A stretch of DNA of 40,855 nt from Deltaproteobacteria bacterium. Its GTDB lineage: Bacteria; Desulfobacterota; Desulfomonilia; UBA1062. Below the pieces are notes generated by a model that ran no database searches, was not told where the DNA came from, and saw only the letters and a list, made by a program, of their open reading frames with translations. Position numbers and translations under genes: made by a program. Positions within the stretch are counted from its first letter, which is position 1. Each line of letters opens with the position of its first letter. Location of the stretch: NCBI GenBank assembly GCA_018436855.1, contig JAHDKO010000001.1, positions 1 to 40,855 of the forward strand, in the 5' to 3' direction. This document shows, piece after piece, positions 28,757-40,855 of the stretch.

Positions 28757-28828
28757 ATGTTGAACCGATTTTTTTCTTTGACAAAGGGCGGTCATTTGGC
28801 CTGTATAAGGAGGTGCAGATGGACATAA
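28757..28828 (+). CDS. Possible 23-residue leader peptide
   Basis: ATG at 28757 preceded by AAGGAGATC, ending at TAA 28826-28828, which overlaps the start of the next gene (28819). The peptide MLNRFFSLTKGGHLACIRRC continues three more residues. The strong ribosome-binding site and overlapping stop suggest translational coupling to the sugar-nucleotide protein, but a chance frame of this size is possible. Confidence 0.3.
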   Translation: MLNRFFSLTKGGHLACIRRCRWT

Positions 28829-30048
28829 CGCCGCGATGCCATAATAAGATCGTGCAGTTGCTCGAGAAGGGGATCGATCTCCCCAACCCCCTGACGCTCG
28901 ATATCGGGGAAGAGGTCGACATCGGCCGGATATCCGCGCAGGGCGTCAGGATCTATCCCGGGTGCAGGATCTACGGCGAGAAGACCGTCATCTCCTCGGG
29001 TGCGCAGATCGGCCGCGAAGGCCCGGTCACGATCGAAAACTGCCAGATCGGCCGCGACGTGGAGCTCAAGGGCGGCTACTTCAGCAAGTCGGTTTTCCTC
29101 GACAAATCCAACATGGGCCTGGGCGCCCACGTCCGCGAGGGGTCGATCCTGGAGGAAGAGGCGGGCGGGGCCCATTGCGTGGGTCTCAAGCAGACCATCC
29201 TCTTCCCCTTCGTGACCTTGGGCAGTCTCATCAACTTCTGCGATTGCCTCATGGCCGGGGGAACCAGCCGCAAGGACCACAGCGAGGTGGGGAGCTCGTA
29301 CATCCACTTCAACTTCACCCCGGACGGCGACAAGACAACCCCCTCCCTGCTCGGCGACGTGCCGCGAGGCGTGATGCTGAACCGGCCGCCCATCTTCCTG
29401 GGAGGCCAGGGGGGGATCGTGGGGCCGATCCGCATGGGGTTCGGCAACGTCGTGGCCGCGGGCTCGGTACTCAGGCAGGACTGCCCGGACGACAACCAGC
29501 TGATCAGGGTCGAACCGCGCCCCGGCGGGGCAAGGGAGTATCAGCCTGCCCTGTACCCGAACCTCAAGCGCGTGGTGGAGAACAACATCCTCTATCTGGC
29601 GAACCTCGCGGCCCTGCGGGAGTGGTATGTCTACGTGCGCAAGCCCTTTTTCGACGCGGTCGAGCTCGGCCCCCTCATCCACGCAGGACTCCTCGACAAG
29701 CTCTCGCTCGCCCGCAAGGAGCGCCTCAAGCGGCTCGAGGCCATGGCAAAGCGCGTCCCCCAATTCGGGGACGGGTTCACAAAAAATAGCTCAGAAATCA
29801 AAGACATGATTGATATGGATACAACCCCTGATTCAGACGCGGGAATGCTGAGAGATGCATTCCTGGGCGGGCTGAACAGGGCCATGCAGGCAGGCGATGG
29901 GGGTTACATCGAGACCATTCAGGGCCTGCCCGCGGATGTTTCCGATACAGGGACGGCATGGCTGGAGAGCGTCGTAACATCACACGCCAAGGCGGTTTCC
30001 CAGGCCATGCCCGGACTGCAGTTGTTTGAGGGTCAGAATTTTCTCTAG
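28819..30048 (+). CDS. Left-handed beta-helix, GlmU-like protein lacking a uridylyltransferase domain
   Basis: 409 residues. The ATG at 28819 directly follows AAGGAGGTGCAG. Residues about 30-230 form hexapeptide-repeat coils typical of GlmU and related acyl or sugar-nucleotide enzymes (VRIYPGCRIYGEKTVISSGA, VTIENCQIGRDVELKGGYFS, GSLINFCDCLMAGGTSRKDH, PIRMGFGNVVAAGSVLRQDC). No LxxGxGTRM-type nucleotidyltransferase domain precedes them. The C-terminal ~160 residues are helical and not recognised. Position between the GlmS-like gene and glmM implies a role in UDP-GlcNAc formation, probably acetylation of glucosamine 1-phosphate, with uridylylation done by a protein encoded elsewhere; this is inferred from context. 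Confidence 0.75.
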   Translation: MDITPRCHNKIVQLLEKGIDLPNPLTLDIGEEVDIGRISAQGVRIYPGCRIYGEKTVISSGAQIGREGPVTIENCQIGRDVELKGGYFSKSVFLDKSNMGLGAHVREGSILEEEAGGAHCVGLKQTILFPFVTLGSLINFCDCLMAGGTSRKDHSEVGSSYIHFNFTPDGDKTTPSLLGDVPRGVMLNRPPIFLGGQGGIVGPIRMGFGNVVAAGSVLRQDCPDDNQLIRVEPRPGGAREYQPALYPNLKRVVENNILYLANLAALREWYVYVRKPFFDAVELGPLIHAGLLDKLSLARKERLKRLEAMAKRVPQFGDGFTKNSSEIKDMIDMDTTPDSDAGMLRDAFLGGLNRAMQAGDGGYIETIQGLPADVSDTGTAWLESVVTSHAKAVSQAMPGLQLFEGQNFL

Positions 30049-30077
30049 CTCAACACACGATCAAAGGAGGATTTTAG

Positions 30078-31448
30078 ATGGGCAAGCTATTCGGTACGGA
30101 CGGAATACGCGGGGAGGCGAACAAATACCCCATGAACGCGCAGATCGCCTTCCTGGTGGGCCAGGCGGTGACCTATCTCTTAAGGAAGGAGCACCACCGC
30201 ACACGGATCATCATCGGCAAAGACACCCGCATCTCGGGCTACATGCTCGAAAGCTCCCTTGAGGCCGGCATCACCTCCATGGGCGGCAACCCCTACCTGG
30301 TGGGCGTGCTCCCCACGCCGGGGATCGCCTTTATCACCAACAGCATGCGGGCCGACGCGGGCATCGTGATCTCGGCCTCGCACAACCCCTACGAGGACAA
30401 CGGGATCAAGATCTTCGGCGGCAACGGGTTCAAGCTCTCCGACGAGCAGGAAAACACCATCGAGGACCTCATCCTGAACAGCAAGCTGGCAAAGCACCTG
30501 CCCCATTCCAGGGACATGGGCCGGGCGTTGCGGATGGAAGACGTGAACGGCCGGTATGTGGTGTTTTTGAAAAACACCTTCCCGCGGGACCTCTCCATGG
30601 AAGGGATGAAGATCATCATGGACACCGCCAACGGCGCCACGTACCGGGTCGCGCCCGATGCCTTTGTCGAGCTGGGCGCCGATGTCGAGGTGCTGCACAA
30701 TTCGCCGAACGGGCTGAACATCAACGACGCGTGCGGCTCGCAGCATACCGCTGACCTGAGGAAGAGGGTCCTGGAAACCGGCGCCGCAGTGGGCCTGGCA
30801 TTCGACGGCGACGGGGACCGGCTCATCGCGGTCGACGAAAAGGGGCAGGAGATCAGCGGAGACCAGATCCTGCTCATCTGCTCCCGGATACTCAAGGAAG
30901 AGGGCAGGCTGAAGAACGACCTCCTGGTCAGCACGGTCATGAGCAACCTGGGCCTCAGGGTGGCGTGCAAAAAGTACGGATTCCGCCACCACGCCGCAAA
31001 GGTGGGCGACCGCTACGTGCTCGAAGACATGCTCAAGATGGGCGGGGTCATCGGCGGCGAGGACTCGGGACACCTCATCTTCCTCGACCACCACACCACG
31101 GGCGACGGCATTCTCACGGCCATGCAGCTCGTGGCGGCAATGGTCAGGACCGGCAAGCCGCTCTCCGAGCTGGCCAGGCTCATGGACATCTACCCGCAGA
31201 AGCTCATCAACGTGAACGTGAAGATCAAGCCGGACATCTCCACGGTGCCCGAGCTCAGAGACGCGATCAGCCAGGTCGAGAGCGAACTCGGCGACCAGGG
31301 GCGCGTCCTGGTCCGCTATTCCGGAACCCAGAACATGTGCCGGGTCATGGTCGAAGGACCGTCGGCCGACATCACGGAGAAGTACTGCACCCAGCTGGCC
31401 GAGCTCGTGGAAAAGGTGCTCGGCATGAGCGAGGCCGCAGTCTCATAA
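30078..31448 (+). CDS. glmM: Phosphoglucosamine mutase-type enzyme
   Basis: 456 residues. Interconverts glucosamine 6-phosphate and glucosamine 1-phosphate through a phosphoserine. AAAGGAGG precedes the ATG. Family marks: LFGTDGIRGEANKYPM at the N-terminus, the active-site serine in GIVISASHNPYEDNGIK, the metal loop DGDGDRL, the sugar-binding GGEDSGH and the phosphate-binding VRYSGTQNMCRVMVEG. These read more like GlmM than phosphomannomutase (GTDGIRG, SASHNP). Only 29 bases separate it from the preceding gene, so the hexosamine genes are probably one transcript. Confidence 0.93.
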   Translation: MGKLFGTDGIRGEANKYPMNAQIAFLVGQAVTYLLRKEHHRTRIIIGKDTRISGYMLESSLEAGITSMGGNPYLVGVLPTPGIAFITNSMRADAGIVISASHNPYEDNGIKIFGGNGFKLSDEQENTIEDLILNSKLAKHLPHSRDMGRALRMEDVNGRYVVFLKNTFPRDLSMEGMKIIMDTANGATYRVAPDAFVELGADVEVLHNSPNGLNINDACGSQHTADLRKRVLETGAAVGLAFDGDGDRLIAVDEKGQEISGDQILLICSRILKEEGRLKNDLLVSTVMSNLGLRVACKKYGFRHHAAKVGDRYVLEDMLKMGGVIGGEDSGHLIFLDHHTTGDGILTAMQLVAAMVRTGKPLSELARLMDIYPQKLINVNVKIKPDISTVPELRDAISQVESELGDQGRVLVRYSGTQNMCRVMVEGPSADITEKYCTQLAELVEKVLGMSEAAVS

Positions 31449-31489
31449 TCCGCGGAACATCAGGGAAGATCGAGAGAGGAGAGAGATCC

Positions 31490-32482
31490 ATGGGAATCGA
31501 GATTTTCGTAACGGATGATTTTGCCTCGATGAGCGAGGTTGCCGCGGACATTGCCAAGGAAAAGATCCAGCAGGTGCTGAAACAGAAGCAGGAGGCCGTG
31601 CTGGGGCTTGCGACGGGCAACTCGCCCACCGGGCTCTACAAGCACCTCGCACGGGCGGCGAACCAGGGCGAGTTCGACTCGAAACGCTGCCGGAGCTTCA
31701 ACCTGGACGAGTATGTGGGCCTGCCGGGCGAGAACGCCCAGCTCCGCGTCATGCACCCCGAGAGCTATGCCTTTTTCATGATTCAGGAGTTCTTCAGCCT
31801 TCTCAAGGACAAGTTCATCGAGACCAACGTGCCCTACGGCGCGCTGATCGAGCAGAAAAGGCTCATGGCCGAGCTCAAGGCCAACCCGCAGGACTGGGAG
31901 CAGAGGGGGACCGACAAGGGAAAGTCGATCGCCATCCGGAGCAACCCTGACTCCGGATACCTGGGGTGGATCAGGAAAGAGATCCTTGACGGCTATGCCC
32001 GCAAGATCCGCAAGGCCGGAGGCATCGACCTGCAGATCATCGGCGTGGGCGGCAGGGGCCACGTGGCTTTCCATGAGACGGGCATTCCCTTCAAGGGAAG
32101 CAATGTCCTGCTCGTGAAGCTCGACGACAACACGGTCGCCAACGCGGTGGCCGACGGCCATTTCACCACCAGGAAAGACTCTCCCCAGTATGCCGTCTCC
32201 ATGGGGGCCGAGCTCGTGTATAAGGCAAAGACCGTCATGCTCCTGGCCAACGGCGAGCGCAAGCTCGAACCGATCACCCGCTCGATTCTCGACGAACCCT
32301 CCGCGGAGATCCCGATCTCGTACGGGCAGATATACTCCGAACACGGCGGCAACCTGATCTATGTGCTCGACCGGATAGCCGGCAGGGACTTGCTGGCCGG
32401 CAGGCAGGCGCTGAAGGCCAGAGGCATCAGGATCACGGAGGTCGACGTGCCGGCACCCGCGGGGTCGGCGCTGAGCGCATAA
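31490..32482 (+). CDS. NagB-like glucosamine-6-phosphate deaminase/isomerase family protein
   Basis: 330 residues, longer than E. coli NagB (266). Family marks: GLATGNSPTGLYKHL, FNLDEYVGLP, MHPESYAFFM, GVGGRGHVAFHETG and AVSMGAELVYKAKTVMLLANG. In E. coli the catalytic triad sits in NDGHIAFNE (Asp141, His143, Glu148); here the His and Glu are kept but the Asp is replaced by Arg (GRGH). The protein may therefore have altered chemistry, run in the reverse (ammonia-fixing) direction, or act as a regulator; none of this is proven. AGGAG lies before the ATG. It follows glmM by 41 bases in the hexosamine gene group. Confidence 0.85.
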   Translation: MGIEIFVTDDFASMSEVAADIAKEKIQQVLKQKQEAVLGLATGNSPTGLYKHLARAANQGEFDSKRCRSFNLDEYVGLPGENAQLRVMHPESYAFFMIQEFFSLLKDKFIETNVPYGALIEQKRLMAELKANPQDWEQRGTDKGKSIAIRSNPDSGYLGWIRKEILDGYARKIRKAGGIDLQIIGVGGRGHVAFHETGIPFKGSNVLLVKLDDNTVANAVADGHFTTRKDSPQYAVSMGAELVYKAKTVMLLANGERKLEPITRSILDEPSAEIPISYGQIYSEHGGNLIYVLDRIAGRDLLAGRQALKARGIRITEVDVPAPAGSALSA

Positions 32483-32776
32483 CAAGGCCCGATTCTGAAG
32501 GCAGGCCTGTTCGGGCGGCTGCTGCACGGGCGGGTGCTGCTGCACGGCCGGCTTCCTCAAGCATCCGGTACGGGCGGCGGGTCTGTTCACGGCATTGCCT
32601 GCCTGAAATTGAGCGCATACGCCGGTTCAAGGCCTTGCCACAGGAGAGGATGCACACATCCGGCACGCGATGAACGCCGCAGCAAAGGAGAAGGCAGTGG
32701 ACGTGCAGCCGAGATATGCCGCGCGCAACATTGATCCACGACAGGCGGGAATTCACCCCACAAGAAAAAGGAAGCC

Positions 32777-35986
<3,210 letters not shown>

Positions 35987-36061
35987 GGCTGTGGACCGGG
36001 AATGCAACCTGCTACCGTTGCGCGGTACAGGCGATGTTTTTACAGTATGAGGAGAATCGTT

Positions 36062-36136
36062 ATGGAATTCTTTTGCAGGCTTGGAGCGTTAGCCCGGGGC
36101 GTCCATCCCTTGACGTCCCCCAGATCTCTACGGTAG
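36062..36136 (+). CDS. Possible 24-residue leader peptide upstream of pyrG
   Basis: ATG at 36062 is preceded by GAGGAGAATCGTT and the frame ends at TAG 36134-36136, 9 bases before the pyrG ATG. The peptide begins MEFFCRLGALARGVHPLTSP. A hairpin GGGGCGTC/GACGTCCCC (about 36096-36120) falls inside it. Leader-dependent control of pyrG is known in some Firmicutes by another mechanism, so a link here is only a suggestion. Confidence 0.3.
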   Translation: MEFFCRLGALARGVHPLTSPRSLR

Positions 36137-37771
<1,635 letters not shown>

Positions 37772-38156
37772 GGCCGAAACGCCCGCTCGATCGCCCGTAC
37801 AGAGCGGCGGGGCATTGAACGGCGCGTTCCCCTGCAGCATGGGCATTCTCACTTTCATCTGGATTTGTCGCGGAAAAAATGATATCGTATTCACAGGTTA
37901 TTGATCGGAAGCCTGGTATGGCGGCCGGACCTTGTCGATGCGTGAATTGAATGAGAGGAGACCATTTTTTTATCTTTCCGTTCACCTTCTACTGACGGAG
38001 TCTGTCTTCATTCCTGCGCGCCCTCCACGAGTTCAACTTCTACCCCCAGGGAAAGGGCTTCCGAAAAAGGGAACATGGTATATTCGTAATTCATAATGTT
38101 GCAGCAAAAGTTGCTATATAGCGTCTTTTGCTGCAATTGTGCAGTAGAGGAAGTTG
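37772..38156. other. Intergenic region between pyrG and the gene cassette
   Basis: Composition falls from GC-rich to AT-rich along this stretch. It contains the near-perfect palindrome at 38099-38136 and a possible upstream attC (38031-38162). A short open frame on the plus strand around 38005-38120 (reading FLRALHEFNFYPQGKG) might be a gene remnant but I cannot name it. No convincing gene otherwise. Confidence 0.5.
38099..38136. repeat. 38-bp near-perfect palindrome
   Basis: TTGCAGCAAAAG at 38099-38110 is matched by CTTTTGCTGCAA at 38125-38136, and the interior GCTATATAGC is itself self-complementary, so nearly the whole 38 bases can form one hairpin or cruciform. It lies 20 bases before the cassette boundary, in the place expected for the stem-loop of an upstream attC site, but could also be a terminator or operator. 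Confidence 0.65.
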
Positions 38157-39083
38157 TTATGTGAGTCTGAAGGGAGAGGTTAATGGAACCCACATCAATA
38201 ACAGAAAAATTGCTTTATAATACTGTGCGCATTGAAACAGCTACAGCTAATGGAAAAGGAACCGGTACAGGTTTTATATTTAGCTATGAATACGATAGCC
38301 AATATTATCCATTCATTGTCACTAATAAGCATGTTGTTAAGGGAGCACATACTGGCTGGTTATATTTCACTCAGAGTCGAGATGGAAAACCCATTACTGG
38401 ACTACCGTTTAGACTTGAAGTCGCAGGGGGATTTGAAGCTGCTTGGTATGGGCATCCCAAAGATGAAATTGATGTAGCTATAATTCCTTTAGTTCCACTA
38501 GTTCAGCAAATTAAGAGTATGGGAGCTGATATATTTGTTATGCCTATTGGGGATGATTTGATACCAACTGATAATATTATATCTGAATTGGATGCCTTAG
38601 AAACTATTACATTCATTGGGTATCCGAATGGCCTTTGGGACACAAAAAACTTTTTGCCAATAATTAGGCGCGGAATAACAGCAACACCAGCTTCTATGGA
38701 TTTCCAGGGCGAAAAGCAATTTCTTATTGATGCTTCAGTGTTTCCTGGTTCTAGCGGAAGCCCAGTTTTTATACTAAATATTGGAATGTATACAAATAAG
38801 TTCGGTACTACAAATGTCGCCTCTCGAATTATTTTTCTCGGTATAGTCGCGTCTGTTTTCTACAGAGAGGATTTAAATAAAATTCAAATAATGAGTCAAC
38901 CAACTGTTGATGTTCCAGTAGCTGTCTCACGACAAATGATAGACATAGGGATAGTATTCAAAGCCTCCACTATAGTTGAAACTATAGAGAGTTACCTGAT
39001 AAAATTTAATGCGAAGAAAGCAGAGAACACATAACCACGGCATCCAGGCGGACGCGGCGGAGCCGCGCCGCTGATGCCGGCCG
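38157..39083 (+). mobile_element. Integron-type gene cassette carrying a protease gene
   Basis: The left boundary is G|TTATGT (38156-38162) and the right boundary is G|TTGGGC (39083-39089). The RYYYAAC-type box at the start of the 3' attC is ACATAAC (39029-39035), the exact complement of GTTATGT at the left end. That is expected because both halves belong to the same circular cassette. The cassette is 927 bases, holds one gene ending inside the attC, and is much richer in A+T than its neighbours. No integron integrase gene is in the window. Confidence 0.72.
38183..39034 (+). CDS. Trypsin-like serine protease (cassette gene)
   Basis: 283 residues. GGGAGAGGTTA precedes the ATG. A chymotrypsin-fold protease: catalytic His in VTNKHVV (about His50), Asp in EIDVAIIP (about Asp97) and Ser in FPGSSGSPVF (about Ser191). 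No signal peptide or membrane segment and no PDZ domain are visible, so it is probably cytoplasmic and not a DegP/HtrA protein. The gene is strongly AT-rich with codon use unlike the housekeeping genes, and sits in an integron-like cassette, indicating horizontal transfer. Its stop codon (TAA, 39032-39034) lies inside the attC. Similar small trypsin-like proteins occur in defence and stress loci, but the target here is unknown. Confidence 0.88.
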   Translation: MEPTSITEKLLYNTVRIETATANGKGTGTGFIFSYEYDSQYYPFIVTNKHVVKGAHTGWLYFTQSRDGKPITGLPFRLEVAGGFEAAWYGHPKDEIDVAIIPLVPLVQQIKSMGADIFVMPIGDDLIPTDNIISELDALETITFIGYPNGLWDTKNFLPIIRRGITATPASMDFQGEKQFLIDASVFPGSSGSPVFILNIGMYTNKFGTTNVASRIIFLGIVASVFYREDLNKIQIMSQPTVDVPVAVSRQMIDIGIVFKASTIVETIESYLIKFNAKKAENT

Positions 39084-39089
39084 TTGGGC
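39029..39089. other. attC recombination site
   Basis: R box ACATAAC (39029), a short unpaired spacer CAC, L box GGCATC (39039), then a stem closing on GGA, the matching GATGCC (39073), spacer GGCC, and the core GTTGGGC (39083). The imperfect stem leaves about three extrahelical bases (39045, 39048 and 39052) on one arm. This is the layout of integron attC sites: R box, unpaired central spacer, L box with extrahelical bases, and terminal loop. Confidence 0.75.
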
Positions 39090-39185
39090 TAATAGATAAC
39101 CTGAGTTCCCGGAAGATTGTAACGATGAAGGGGGGATAAGTCTTTAATAAGAATAAATATTGGTACGATTTCTCTTGCGTTTAGC

Positions 39186-39213
39186 CTCGTTACAATGTAT
39201 ACGTTGTAACGAG
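39186..39213. repeat. Subterminal inverted repeat sharing the IS end motif
   Basis: CTCGTTACAA (39186) and TTGTAACGAG (39204) form a perfect 10-bp inverted repeat just before the transposase start. The core TTGTAACGA is the inner part of both terminal repeats, so the element carries four copies of this motif. A transposase bound here could limit its own expression. Confidence 0.7.
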
Positions 39214-39229
39214 GAGAGGGGGATCGTAC

Positions 39230-40840
39230 ATGGCTGCTATCGTACACCAGATCAATAAAAAAACCGGGGTTACCTACGTGTATGAGTCGATCTCTTATTG
39301 GGACAAGGACAAGAAGCAGTCCCGGGCAAAGCGCAAGTGCATCGGCCGGATTGACCCACAAACCAGGGAAGTTGTTCCCACCCAGAAGAGAGAAGCACTC
39401 CCGGGCAGGGGAAAGAAACCCAAGAGAGGACCGATACCCATTGACCGGACTGCCCGATGCTTCTTTGGTGCCACCTACCTCTTCGACCGTATCGGGGAGG
39501 ATACTGGGGTGAGGGAGGATCTAAAGGCATGCTTCCCCGAGAGCTACCGGCAGATCCTCTCCATTGCCTACTACCTGATCCTGGAGAACAGGAACCCGTT
39601 GAGCCGTTTCCCCCGCTGGGCGGTGATCCATCATCACCCCCATGGTGAGGTCATCTCATCCCAGAGAAGCAGCGAGCTCTTCGCATCCATCACCGAAGAA
39701 GCCAGGCAGCGGTTTTTCCGGCTTCAGGCAAAACGTCGGGTAGAGAAGGAATACCTGGCCTATGACAGCACGTCCATATCCAGCTATTCGCAGTGCTTAA
39801 GGCAGGTGCGCTACGGCAAGAACAAGGATCACGAGCATCTGGCCCAGCTCAATCTGTGCCTGCTCTTCGGGCAGCAGTCCCGTCTGCCTTTTTATTACCG
39901 CAAGCTCGCAGGCAACATTCCCGATGTGAAGACCTTGAGGAAGCTGCTTCACGATATGAACACGCTTGGGCATGAGAAGGTCAAGGTGGTCTTAGACCGG
40001 GGCTTCTTCAGCGCAGCCAACATCAATGCCATGTACAAGCATCACTTAAAGTTCCTCATTGCCGCAAAGCTGCCTTTAAAGCTCATCGAAAAGCATCTCG
40101 ACCCCGTTCGGGAGAAGATGCGTAACTTTACCCATTACAGTCAGGCCTACCAGCTTTATGCCTACTGTCTGCCGATTACCTGGGAGTATGTCCAGGACCG
40201 CCCCTATAAAGGGGACACCATCGAAGAGGATCGCCGGATGTATCTCCATCTGTACTATTCCCCGGAGCGGGCCTTAGAGGATGAGAAGGCCTTCACCAAC
40301 CGGCTTGTCTCTTTGCAAGAGGAGTTGGAGAGCGGAGAGCGCCACCCGGATCATGAGAGGCTCTATGCCAGGTATTTCGAGGTCAGGAGCACGCCGGTTA
40401 GGGGCACGAAGGCCATTGCCAAGGAAGAGGCCCTGGCGGAGGCGAAACGCAATTACGGGTATTTTGCCCTCCTGAGCAATGAGATCAAGGATCCGGTGGA
40501 GGCCCTTGAGATCTACCGGAACAAAGACTTGGTGGAGAAGGCCTTCGACAATCTCAAAGAGCGGTTGAACTTCAGGCGTGTGGCTGTCTCATCGGAGCAG
40601 AGTCTGGACGGCAAGCTCTTCGTGCAGTTCATCGCGCTGATCTTCCTTTCATACCTCACCAAGAAAATGCAGGAAAACAAATTGTTCAAGGACTACACCC
40701 TGCAGGAGGTCCTCGATGAGCTCGATGTCATTGAATGTTTTGAGGTGCCAGGTCAGCAACGGCAGGTCGGCGAAATCACGAAACGCCAGATGGATCTCTA
40801 TGCCAAACTGAGCGTCACCCCTCCTGCCTCGTTACAATAA
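39230..40840 (+). CDS. IS1634-like transposase (DDE)
   Basis: 536 residues. GAGGAGAGGGGG precedes the ATG. N-terminal region YVYESISYWDKDKKQSRAKR is typical of this transposase group. Catalytic acidic residues are visible in AYDSTSIS (about Asp178), VVLDRGFFS (about Asp255) and YRNKDLVEKAFDNLKERL (Glu near 435), with the KD..VEK..DNLK signature of IS1634-type enzymes. The reading frame is intact and both element ends are present, so it may be active. The stop codon lies inside the right terminal repeat (40829-40854). Confidence 0.92.
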   Translation: MAAIVHQINKKTGVTYVYESISYWDKDKKQSRAKRKCIGRIDPQTREVVPTQKREALPGRGKKPKRGPIPIDRTARCFFGATYLFDRIGEDTGVREDLKACFPESYRQILSIAYYLILENRNPLSRFPRWAVIHHHPHGEVISSQRSSELFASITEEARQRFFRLQAKRRVEKEYLAYDSTSISSYSQCLRQVRYGKNKDHEHLAQLNLCLLFGQQSRLPFYYRKLAGNIPDVKTLRKLLHDMNTLGHEKVKVVLDRGFFSAANINAMYKHHLKFLIAAKLPLKLIEKHLDPVREKMRNFTHYSQAYQLYAYCLPITWEYVQDRPYKGDTIEEDRRMYLHLYYSPERALEDEKAFTNRLVSLQEELESGERHPDHERLYARYFEVRSTPVRGTKAIAKEEALAEAKRNYGYFALLSNEIKDPVEALEIYRNKDLVEKAFDNLKERLNFRRVAVSSEQSLDGKLFVQFIALIFLSYLTKKMQENKLFKDYTLQEVLDELDVIECFEVPGQQRQVGEITKRQMDLYAKLSVTPPASLQ

Positions 40841-40855
40841 CTCGGGAACTCAGGA

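Larger units (their letters stand above)
39100..40854 (+). mobile_element. Complete insertion sequence, IS1634/IS4-like
   Basis: 1755 bases bounded by imperfect 26-bp inverted repeats: CCTGAGTTCCCG then ATTGTAACGA at 39100-39125, and the complement at 40829-40854; 22 of 26 positions agree. One transposase gene fills the element. It begins 10 bases after the attC site. The right flank is only one base long in this window, so a target duplication cannot be read. Confidence 0.88.

Noticed and set aside
28779..28808. TTGACA (28779) and TGTATA (28803), an 18-base-spaced promoter before the beta-helix gene
   Set aside because: The start would fall on or just before the start codon and cut off the ribosome-binding site, so a chance match is more likely.

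Overview
The window is a GC-rich bacterial chromosome segment, with no tRNA, rRNA or CRISPR array seen. Several features point, by inference only, to an anaerobic Deltaproteobacterium/Desulfobacterota (Syntrophobacterales-like): sigma-54 control, an archaeal-type split glutamate synthase with ferredoxin domains, a type I-alpha glutamine synthetase, PdxS/PdxT vitamin B6 synthesis, a GGGGTCAGGTCT-type intergenic repeat and an IS1634-like element.

Layout. 1-1356 (-): 5' part of a lipoprotein gene with 162-bp repeats, running off the window. 1997-3640 (+): a multi-pass chemoreceptor behind a possible flagellar-sigma promoter. 3898-8925 (-): amt, glnB, glnD and hisF, with a good sigma-54 promoter before amt. 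9151-13366 (+): a degenerate KaiC-like/ATP-grasp protein and a NifA-like sigma-54 activator, divergent from amt. 13556-15057 (-): pdxS and pdxT, divergent from pdxR (15144-16379, +). 16864-23355 (+): three glutamate synthase genes and glnA behind a second sigma-54 promoter. 23634-37771 (+): carA, a 1258-residue GlmS-like protein, a left-handed beta-helix sugar-nucleotide protein, glmM, a NagB-like protein, carB and pyrG. 38157-39083: an AT-rich integron-type gene cassette carrying a trypsin-like protease and a foldable attC site. 39100-40854: a complete IS.

The core (3.9-37.8 kb) reads as one nitrogen-economy island. It covers ammonium uptake (Amt), nitrogen sensing (GlnB, GlnD), assimilation (GlnA, glutamate synthase), and many enzymes that spend glutamine amide nitrogen or belong to such pathways: PdxT, CarA/CarB, the GlmS-like protein, PyrG, and HisF, whose partner HisH is not in the window.

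The most notable new observation is regulatory. Both sigma-54 promoters (amt and glutamate synthase) have an 18-bp palindrome of the form TTGnACAA-N2-TTGTnCAA upstream, each followed exactly 29 bp further along the + strand by a weaker copy. In the amt/9151 intergenic region this pair also overlaps a possible sigma-70 promoter of the operon that encodes the NifA-like activator, which suggests a self-regulated circuit. Its partner gene encodes an unusual protein: a RecA/KaiC-like domain without a P-loop joined to a PEP-synthase-type ATP-grasp domain that lacks the phosphohistidine and PEP-binding domains.
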